Of a stretch of DNA of 17,668 nucleotides, positions 5,489 through 11,645 are shown piece by piece. The stretch spans positions 1 to 17,668 of the forward strand of contig JALSQB010000224.1 of NCBI GenBank assembly GCA_026985655.1, read 5' to 3'. The translations under genes were made by a program, and so were the position numbers. Below the pieces are notes generated by a model. That model saw only the letters and a program-made list of their open reading frames with translations. It was not told the origin of the DNA and ran no database searches. How positions within the stretch are numbered: the stretch's first letter is position 1; each line of letters opens with the position of its first letter. This stretch comes from Campylobacteraceae bacterium (GTDB lineage: Bacteria > Campylobacterota > Campylobacteria > Campylobacterales > Sulfurovaceae).

Positions 5489-7885
5489 ATGCAACTAAAT
5501 AACAAAGTTAAACTTATCAGTATGCTACCACTCTTTTTACTTTTTCTTATAGGAGGATACACTGCTTTTACCTCTTATAACCCAGTAAACAGCGATATAA
5601 TGAAACAATCTATACTTTTTTATGGTGCAATTTCCTTATTAATTTTTATCTTAATATTAACAGTAGTCAGTTATTTTGTTTGGAGTGAACTCAATAAAAA
5701 TAAGATAGATTTACAAGAGATGATTGAAAACTCTATTTTAGATACCGATAATCTTTACCATAAAACTGGCTTAAATCTTAAAGAAGATGTCGATTTAAAA
5801 AGTAAAGAAGGAATTCAAAACTCTTATAAACTAATTAAAACGCTAATTGAAAATGCTAAAGCTGATAAACAAGAGGCATTAGAAGCCAATGCCTCAAAAT
5901 CTCTTTTCTTAGCCAATATGTCTCATGAGATTAGAACCCCACTCAATGGGATTGTAGGATTTACAGAACTTTTAAAAAGTACTAAAATAGATGATGAGCA
6001 ACGAGAGTTTATTAATATAATTGAAAAAAGTTCTGAAAACCTTTTAAGTATTATTAACAATATTCTTGATTTATCAAAAATAGAAAGTAATAAAACTGAA
6101 CTTGATATTATTATCTTTGACCCTATTATTGAATTTGAAAATGCTATTGAGACTTATGGGATTAAAGCTTCAGAAAAAAATATTGCATTAGATATCTTTT
6201 TAGATCCTACAATAGATAAAAAACTTTTAGGTGATGCGACCAAACTAAAAGAAGTACTCATTAATCTCCTCTCCAATGCCATTAAGTTTACAGACTTTGG
6301 TGGTAAAATCGCAGTGGATATTCGTAAAGTATCTACCCTAGAGAATAAAACTGAACTCTCATTCTCCATTAAAGACAATGGTGTCGGAATGACCAAAGAA
6401 CAGCAACTTAACGTATTTACTGCCTTTACGCAAGCAGATGTTTCTATTACGAGAAAATATGGAGGTACAGGTTTAGGTTTAACCATCTCCACAAAATTCT
6501 TAGAACTTATGGACTCAGAGTTAAAACTAGAGAGTGAAAAAGAGAAAGGGACACGCTTCTTCTTTAATGTAATATTTGAAGAGGTACTTGAAGGAACAGA
6601 ACTTTCAAGCATTGAAACACTCCAAAAACAGAAAATTTGTAAATTTAAATATGATTTACCAACACAACAAGACATCTATTTAGACCAATATTTGGAATCT
6701 TACAATGTTAAAACAACTTCATTTCAAAATATGTCTGATTTAAAAAAATGTAATGATGATAGTGACGTTAATGGAATATGGATTGATGCAGACAATAGTG
6801 ATGATGATTTTTTAAATAATATCCATAAATTACATCCCCAAAAAGTTATTTTACTTGCAAGCTTTTCAAATAGAGACCGTTTAGAAGCACTTAACAATAA
6901 TGTTGCTAAAATTATTTATAAACCAATTACCCCTACTAAAATTGTTCAAGCCATTAATGCCATTAACAAGGACTCAAGCAAAGAAGCACCTACTCTTGAT
7001 TTACATGCTTCACCTTTTGACAACATACAATTTCAAGGAGATATTCTTGTTGCCGAAGACAATCTTATTAACCAAAAATTGGTTAAACAAATTTTACTTA
7101 AATATGGTGTCAATGTTGAACTTGCCAATAATGGACTAGAAGCCTTTGAAAAAAGAAAAAGTAAACAGTATGATTTAATTTTTATGGATATTCAAATGCC
7201 TGTTATGGACGGAGTTGAAGCTACCCATGAGATTATTAACTATGAAGTTGAAGAGAAATTAGAACATACCCCGATTATTGCATTAACTGCCAATGCACTG
7301 AATGGGGATAAAGAACGATTTATCAATGAAGGCTTAGATGAATATATTCCAAAACCAATTGAGACCAATGAACTTCTATATATCTTAAAAAAATTCTTAA
7401 CACCTAAAAATAAAGAAAGTATAGAAAAAATAAATACGGTTCATAAGGAAAAAAATAAACCAACATCCCTTAATATCCTATCTGAGATACCTAATAAATT
7501 AGAAATCTTAGAAGATAAAGAGGAATCACTTAGTCAAGAGCTAAGTAATAAACAAATTCTTATTCTTAAACAGAGTCCACTTGAATCACAAATACTCTCA
7601 AAAGTAATTGTAAATTTAGGCTATGAAATTCAAATTGTTTCTAATATCCAAGAGCTAGAATCATTTATTCAAAATGAGCAATATGATATTTTATTTATGG
7701 ATAAAAGTTTAGAAGCGTTTAATAACGAGGTATTAAGCTTACAACACCAAAATATGAGTGTTATTATGTTATCTCCTACTAATGCTAATGATACTTATTA
7801 CAATACTAAATTAGTTAAAGAGCTACATCAAGGTAATATGAAGCGTGATAAAATCAAACAACTTATTCAAAAATATAGAGGATAA
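5489..7885 (+). CDS. Membrane-anchored hybrid histidine kinase with three receiver-like domains
   Basis: 798-residue sensor kinase. Two membrane helices (about 8-28 and 42-65) flank only about 13 periplasmic residues, so there is no extracellular sensor domain. A linker helix (66-135) leads to HisKA with MSHEIRTPLNG (H146 is the autophosphorylation site) and an HATPase domain with NLLSNAIKF (N259, N263), DNGVG (296-300) and GGTGLG (325-330). Three receiver-like domains follow. The first (about 381-493) keeps a D at the strand-3 position (D433) and K478-P479 but lacks the acidic pair. The second (517-637) is complete: VAED (E523, D524), FMDIQMPVMDG (acceptor D567), T600, K622. The third (688-795) keeps FMDKS (D738) but has no acidic pair or clear lysine. 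Only the second should accept phosphate. The start lies 3 bases after the Hpt gene, and the stop 3 bases before the receiver gene. BarA/TorS-like hybrids are the nearest known type. Confidence 0.93.
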   Translation: MQLNNKVKLISMLPLFLLFLIGGYTAFTSYNPVNSDIMKQSILFYGAISLLIFILILTVVSYFVWSELNKNKIDLQEMIENSILDTDNLYHKTGLNLKEDVDLKSKEGIQNSYKLIKTLIENAKADKQEALEANASKSLFLANMSHEIRTPLNGIVGFTELLKSTKIDDEQREFINIIEKSSENLLSIINNILDLSKIESNKTELDIIIFDPIIEFENAIETYGIKASEKNIALDIFLDPTIDKKLLGDATKLKEVLINLLSNAIKFTDFGGKIAVDIRKVSTLENKTELSFSIKDNGVGMTKEQQLNVFTAFTQADVSITRKYGGTGLGLTISTKFLELMDSELKLESEKEKGTRFFFNVIFEEVLEGTELSSIETLQKQKICKFKYDLPTQQDIYLDQYLESYNVKTTSFQNMSDLKKCNDDSDVNGIWIDADNSDDDFLNNIHKLHPQKVILLASFSNRDRLEALNNNVAKIIYKPITPTKIVQAINAINKDSSKEAPTLDLHASPFDNIQFQGDILVAEDNLINQKLVKQILLKYGVNVELANNGLEAFEKRKSKQYDLIFMDIQMPVMDGVEATHEIINYEVEEKLEHTPIIALTANALNGDKERFINEGLDEYIPKPIETNELLYILKKFLTPKNKESIEKINTVHKEKNKPTSLNILSEIPNKLEILEDKEESLSQELSNKQILILKQSPLESQILSKVIVNLGYEIQIVSNIQELESFIQNEQYDILFMDKSLEAFNNEVLSLQHQNMSVIMLSPTNANDTYYNTKLVKELHQGNMKRDKIKQLIQKYRG

Positions 7886-7888
7886 GAG

Positions 7889-8257
7889 ATGAATTTTAAA
7901 GTGCTTATCGCTGATGATGATTATATTAACCGAAAACTACTTATTTCTCTGTTAAAAAAAGAGCTCTATCAAGTTGAAGTTTTAGAAGCCGTAGATGGAG
8001 AGAGTGCCTTAGCACTTTCTCAAGAAAATAAAGATATTGAGCTAATCCTAGTTGATGTAGAAATGCCTATGATTGACGGTTCAGCCTTTATTAAAAAATA
8101 TAGATATGAAAACCCTAATAGTAATGTTCCCATCTTAGCCATCTCTTCGAATGACTTAAGAGCAAAAGAAGTTCTCTATATGGGTGCCAATAATTTTTTA
8201 ATGAAGCCCATAACAAGTGATAAGCTTCTTGATGCTATTGTGAATATTCAGAATTAA
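7889..8257 (+). CDS. Single-domain CheY-like response regulator
   Basis: 122 residues consisting of one receiver domain and nothing else. The acidic triplet DDD (9-11), the phospho-acceptor D56 in LVDVEMPMIDG, S86 (LAISS) and K106 in FLMKPI are all present, so it should be phosphorylated and switch conformation. With no DNA-binding or enzymatic output it must act by protein-protein contact, as CheY, Spo0F or DivK do. In this operon it is the natural end point, or a phosphate sink, of a relay through kinase H146, receiver D567 and Hpt H321. GAGG followed by AUAAGAG before the ATG gives a usable ribosome binding site; the gap to the kinase stop codon is 3 bases. The resemblance to chemotaxis CheY is only at the fold level, and the neighbourhood has no che genes. 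Confidence 0.93.
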   Translation: MNFKVLIADDDYINRKLLISLLKKELYQVEVLEAVDGESALALSQENKDIELILVDVEMPMIDGSAFIKKYRYENPNSNVPILAISSNDLRAKEVLYMGANNFLMKPITSDKLLDAIVNIQN

Positions 8258-8275
8258 TATCTAAAAAATTAATCC

Positions 8276-9604
8276 TTAGCGTCCTCTTCCTCTGGCACTA
8301 TTTTTTTTAGATTTTTCTTTTTTGGGTGTAGCATCAAAGGCTTTAAAGGCATCTCTTTTAGTCGTTTTGCGTTTTTTACTTGTACTCACTTTTGATTTTT
8401 TACGTCCAAAAGCCCCCTGCGTTTTTTTCTTGACATCTACGGTTTTTCTAGCTCCTTTTTGAACTTTTTCAATTTTAGGTGCGTAATCCTCAATCGCTTC
8501 ACGCTTAATCTGTTTACCCATTAATTGCTCTACATCTCTTAAGGCTACCTCCTCTTTTGGTGAGACTAAGGTAATGGCAAGTCCTACTTTACCTGCCCTA
8601 CCTGTTCGCCCAATTCGATGCACAAAATCACCTGTTACATGAGGAATGTCATAATTTATTACAACTTCTAAGCTAGGAATATCTAAACCACGTGCTGCAA
8701 TATCAGTGGCTACCAATACCCTAATCTTCCCCTCTTTAAATCCAGCCAAAGCACGCGTACGCATACCTGAAGTTTTGTCTCCGTGAATAACTAATGTCTT
8801 TAAGCCACTTAAATTTAACTCCCTAGCCACCTCATCAGCTTCTTCTTTTTTTCGAACAAAAACCAATACTTGCTTATAATTTTTAGAACCAATAATAAAA
8901 GACAAAAGTTCATTTTTTCGCTCTTTTTCTACAGGGTGAATAAGCAGTTCAACCTTTGAGGCAGAAGTTCCCATGCTATCAACTTCTACTAACTTTGGTT
9001 TATGCAAAATATCATTTGCCAAACGCTTAACCGAGCCAGAAAGTGTTGCTGAGACTAAAATATTTTGTCGTTTTTTCGGTAGTGCATTAATAATCTGCAT
9101 CACTTCATGCACAAAGCCCATGTCCAAAATGGTATCAGCCTCATCTAAAACCAAATAGCGTACTGCCTCTGTATTGATATTTTTTTGCATAAAATGCTCT
9201 AAAAAACGCCCAGAAGTTGCCACAATAATATCTGCCCCATTTTTAAGTCTGTTTGCTTGAGATGTCATATTTGCGCCACCATAAAGCAGTACTGATTTCA
9301 AAGGTAGATACTTGGCATAAGCTTCAAAACTCTCATGTACTTGTCGTGCCAATTCACGCGTAGGTACAATAACAATGGCACGTAGATGAGGCTTTTGCTT
9401 CAGAGTATTTTTAGAGAGTTCATGAAGAATGGGTAAAGCAAAACCAGCTGTTTTCCCTGTACCTGTTTGTGCGCCAGCCATAACATCTGAACCTTTTAAA
9501 ATGACAGGAATTAAAGCTTTTTGAATGGGTGTTGCATGCTCATAGCCTTTCTCTTTAATGGCTTTAATAATTTCAGATGATAATCCCAATGTTGCTAATG
9601 ACAT
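8276..9604 (-). CDS. rhlE: DEAD-box ATP-dependent RNA helicase, RhlE type
   Basis: 442-residue RNA helicase that unwinds short RNA duplexes in ribosome assembly and mRNA turnover. Motifs in order: Q motif (Y21 to Q28, GYEHATPIQ), Walker A AQTGTGKT (45-52), PTRELA (81-86), DEAD (154-157), SAT (185-187), the helicase C domain with VIHGDK (272-277), TDIAARGLDIP (300-310) and HRIGRTGR (329-336). A lysine/arginine-rich tail (about 380-442, ending RGRGR) is typical of RhlE-like proteins and binds RNA non-specifically. One oddity: motif Ib, normally TPGR, reads TSGR here (130-133). The start ATG at 9604 lies just downstream of a -10 box that overlaps the promoter of the divergent gene. The stop faces the response regulator gene only 18 bases away, with no clear hairpin between. 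RhlE is the best match; other DEAD-box paralogues such as CsdA have longer tails. Confidence 0.93.
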   Translation of the reverse strand: MSLATLGLSSEIIKAIKEKGYEHATPIQKALIPVILKGSDVMAGAQTGTGKTAGFALPILHELSKNTLKQKPHLRAIVIVPTRELARQVHESFEAYAKYLPLKSVLLYGGANMTSQANRLKNGADIIVATSGRFLEHFMQKNINTEAVRYLVLDEADTILDMGFVHEVMQIINALPKKRQNILVSATLSGSVKRLANDILHKPKLVEVDSMGTSASKVELLIHPVEKERKNELLSFIIGSKNYKQVLVFVRKKEEADEVARELNLSGLKTLVIHGDKTSGMRTRALAGFKEGKIRVLVATDIAARGLDIPSLEVVINYDIPHVTGDFVHRIGRTGRAGKVGLAITLVSPKEEVALRDVEQLMGKQIKREAIEDYAPKIEKVQKGARKTVDVKKKTQGAFGRKKSKVSTSKKRKTTKRDAFKAFDATPKKEKSKKNSARGRGR

Positions 9605-9617
9605 AGTTACTCTTTAT

Positions 9618-9640
9618 GTTATAATTTACGCAATTATAAC
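9618..9640. promoter_or_regulatory. Symmetric back-to-back -10 boxes (bidirectional promoter)
   Basis: GTTATAAT (9618-9625), 7 bases, ATTATAAC (9633-9640) is a perfect 8-bp inverted repeat. The left arm contains a plus-strand TATAAT (9620-9625) serving the gene at 9666; the right arm contains a minus-strand TATAAT (9638-9633) serving the helicase gene at 9604. The two open complexes would overlap almost exactly. Confidence 0.6.
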
Positions 9641-9665
9641 GTATTCATGACATAGAGGAAGATAG

Positions 9666-10385
9666 ATGCAAAAAGAACGAATTATTGGATTAGATATTTT
9701 TAGAGGTTTAGCACTGCTAATGATGATGACCTACCATTTTACCTATGATTTAAATTACTTTGGATTTATTAGAGTCGATATGAACCATACCCCTAGCTTT
9801 TTACTTTTTCGGTACACTATTATATCAATGTTTCTTATGAGTGTGGGCGTGAGTCTTACCTTAGTACATCAAAATGGCATACGCTGGTTAAGCGTATGTA
9901 AACGTATCTTGCAATTAGGTCTAGCCTCTTTACTTGTTACCAGTGTTACCTATTTTATTTTTCCAAACTCTTGGATATATTTTGGCATTTTACACTTTAT
10001 CTTTGTTGCTTCACTCCTTATACTGCCTTTATTACCCTTTCCCAAACTCACCTTTATCTTAGCCATTTTCATCTTAGTTACTTCAGCAAGTAAACTCATA
10101 GATATGAATGGTGTATTTGCCTTACTCCAAACACCATTACACCTTCCCTATCATTCAGAAGATTTAATCCCTCTTGTCCCATGGATAGCTGTTGTACTTT
10201 TAGGTATGAGCCTTGTCCAACAAAACTACCATCAAAAAATTTTTACCTCTAAAATTTTCACAACTCATTCCATATTTCATAAGATACTCAAAACAATGGG
10301 GCAACACTCTTTGCTTATCTATCTTAGCCATCAACTACTCTTTTTTGGGGCATTTGAACTTTACTTTATAGTTTTTTCAAAATAA
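9666..10385 (+). CDS. DUF1624 / heparan-alpha-glucosaminide N-acetyltransferase-like membrane protein
   Basis: 239-residue multi-pass membrane protein with about seven hydrophobic helices. The N-terminal signature RIIGLDIFRGLALLMM (5-20) followed by TYHFTYDLNYFG (22-33) is the hallmark of the DUF1624 family, related to the catalytic domain of human HGSNAT and to other integral-membrane acyltransferases. R13 and H24 are the conserved polar residues in or near the first helix; the histidine is the likely acetyl-transfer residue by analogy. The family is thought to move acetyl groups from cytoplasmic acetyl-CoA to sugars on the other side of the membrane; the substrate here is unknown. A strong Shine-Dalgarno (GAGGAAG, 9655-9661) supports the start. 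Its 3' end overlaps the end of the convergent gene by 20 bases, and no polysaccharide genes lie nearby to hint at the substrate. Confidence 0.85.
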   Translation: MQKERIIGLDIFRGLALLMMMTYHFTYDLNYFGFIRVDMNHTPSFLLFRYTIISMFLMSVGVSLTLVHQNGIRWLSVCKRILQLGLASLLVTSVTYFIFPNSWIYFGILHFIFVASLLILPLLPFPKLTFILAIFILVTSASKLIDMNGVFALLQTPLHLPYHSEDLIPLVPWIAVVLLGMSLVQQNYHQKIFTSKIFTTHSIFHKILKTMGQHSLLIYLSHQLLFFGAFELYFIVFSK

Positions 10386-11007
10386 TCGACTGACGAACAG
10401 AGTAGTAGTCATAAACCTTTAACCAATCCAAAGAGTTAATCGCTTCTGTTCCAGCTTCCCAAGCCTCATTTTCTTTTAAGGCTTCGGCCTGTCTATTTTG
10501 AGCATCAAAATTGGCATAAAACAAATTAAACCAATGATATTCATCTCCTAAAGCTTCTGCCGAAATTGCATCATGTATCACCTCCAAATAATCCTCTGGA
10601 ATGGAAAACTCCTCTTTAGGATTTATCACCCCATAGTCTCCAATGAATGCCAAATACTGCTCACCATGTAACTCCCAAGTATCAATGGAAATCTCTTTAG
10701 CATCATAGCCCCAAAAAGCAGCTAAATACAGAGGCAAAGCATTTTTAATAAAGTTCTCCAAAGCCGATTCAAATTTTTTCTCACCAAAGCCAGCAAAACT
10801 CTCAATAACACTTCTTTTTTCATTGAGAAAAATCTCAATGGTTAATTGCCCTACATGTTCCGTAGCTTCTGGATACCAAAAAGCTTTCATCGCAGGATAA
10901 GTCTGTGTAGGAAGTACCCAACCCTCTTCTACTTTAGGGTCAAATCCATGGGCTTTAAAAATTGCTTCTACTATTTTTTCTAATTTTTTATCGTCTATCT
11001 TTGACAT
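10366..11007 (-). CDS. Uncharacterised soluble protein, possibly DUF6348-like
   Basis: 213-residue acidic soluble protein without signal peptide or membrane helices. It begins with a short helical piece (KIVEAIFKAHGFD), then beta-rich sequence with GQLTIEIFLNEKRSVIESFAGFGE (about 53-76) and a helix (ALENFIKNALPLYLAAFWG). This order recalls the DUF6348 family of small bacterial proteins of unknown role, but I cannot confirm it. The C-terminal third (YHWFNLFYANF, then EALKENEAWEAGTEAINSLDW) is rich in aromatic and acidic residues. AGGAT about 7 bases before ATG 11007 is a good Shine-Dalgarno. It is a single gene: its end overlaps the convergent membrane acyltransferase gene by 20 bases, and dksA diverges from it upstream. 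No function can be proposed from the sequence. Confidence 0.85.
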   Translation of the reverse strand: MSKIDDKKLEKIVEAIFKAHGFDPKVEEGWVLPTQTYPAMKAFWYPEATEHVGQLTIEIFLNEKRSVIESFAGFGEKKFESALENFIKNALPLYLAAFWGYDAKEISIDTWELHGEQYLAFIGDYGVINPKEEFSIPEDYLEVIHDAISAEALGDEYHWFNLFYANFDAQNRQAEALKENEAWEAGTEAINSLDWLKVYDYYSVRQSIILKKL

Positions 11008-11158
11008 TGTAATCCTATTTTTTGTTAATTTATAATTGTAGCTAAAGAGTTTAAAATATTATAATATAAAGAAAAATACTTAATGTTAAATAAAATTTAT
11101 AATTTAATTTATTTTTTATCTTTCTACTAATTTACACAATTCTAACCCATTTATGCCC

Positions 11159-11164
11159 TATAAT
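11159..11164 (+). promoter_or_regulatory. -10 box of dksA
   Basis: A perfect TATAAT. It lies downstream of the first in-frame ATG (11153), so a transcript from here (start about 11171) cannot use that ATG. This decides for the start at 11201. A TTTACA at 11131-11136 is too far away (22 bases) to be a standard -35. Confidence 0.55.
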
Positions 11165-11200
11165 TATACTTCAAAACAAATACTATATAGCGAGACTAAT

Positions 11201-11590
11201 ATGACAAAAGCATTAAACCGTAACTATTACAATGACGAAAAACTAAGCAAAGATGAATTACTTTTTTTTAAAAAAGCTTTAGAAGAGAAACGAGAAAAAA
11301 TTGAAAAAAATGTTAAACTAACTTCTAACAATGTTGAAAATGGCGATAAATGTCACCTAAAAGATGAAGCAGACCAAGCGTCTAATCTTATTGATACGCA
11401 TACCACCAACGCCATTATTAAAGAACAGACAAAAAGTTTAAATCAAATTAATAGATGTCTGAACAAAATAGCAACTGGTCGCTATGGTATCTGTAATATG
11501 TGTGAAGAGACCATTGATATTGAACGACTAAAAGTTAAAATATTTGCTGAATATTGTATCTCATGTAGAGAGATTATTGAACAACAGTAA
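11201..11590 (+). CDS. dksA: DksA-type RNA polymerase-binding transcription factor
   Basis: 129-residue protein (from M at 11201). An N-terminal coiled-coil region has at its tip the motif DEADQAS (D55, D58, A60), the D-x-x-D-x-A pattern that true DksA inserts into the RNA polymerase secondary channel to act with ppGpp on rRNA and amino-acid promoters. The C-terminal globular part has a four-cysteine zinc finger, C98-x2-C101 and C119-x2-C122, in GICNMC and CISC. The presence of both separates it from TraR/YbiI-like short relatives. The frame could start 16 codons earlier at 11153, but that stretch (MPYNYTSKQILYSETN) contains the -10 box and has no Shine-Dalgarno; the later ATG has GCGAG 6 bases before it. 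It is followed after 55 bases by hrpB, which has its own promoter. Confidence 0.9.
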   Translation: MTKALNRNYYNDEKLSKDELLFFKKALEEKREKIEKNVKLTSNNVENGDKCHLKDEADQASNLIDTHTTNAIIKEQTKSLNQINRCLNKIATGRYGICNMCEETIDIERLKVKIFAEYCISCREIIEQQ

Positions 11591-11599
11591 TTAAACCCC

Positions 11600-11638
11600 C
11601 TGTAAATTCTCTTTTAAAAATTGAATTTACAGTATAAT
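11600..11638 (+). promoter_or_regulatory. 10-bp inverted repeat abutting the hrpB -10 box
   Basis: CTGTAAATTC (11600-11609) and GAATTTACAG (11623-11632) form a perfect 10-bp inverted repeat with a 13-base spacer that itself contains TTTTAAAA. The right arm directly touches TATAAT (11633-11638), 7 bases before the hrpB ATG. It could be the dksA terminator, although no T-run follows, or an operator covering the hrpB -35 region. Confidence 0.5.
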
Positions 11639-11645
11639 CCCACCT

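Noticed and set aside
6154..6675. 173-codon open frame on minus inside the hybrid kinase gene
   Set aside because: Lies fully antisense to the ATPase domain coding region, serine-rich composition as expected of a shadow frame, no ribosome binding site or family motif.
8258..8275. Terminator between the response regulator and helicase genes
   Set aside because: Only 18 bases, with ATTAAT repeated but no stable stem; convergent genes may end by other means.
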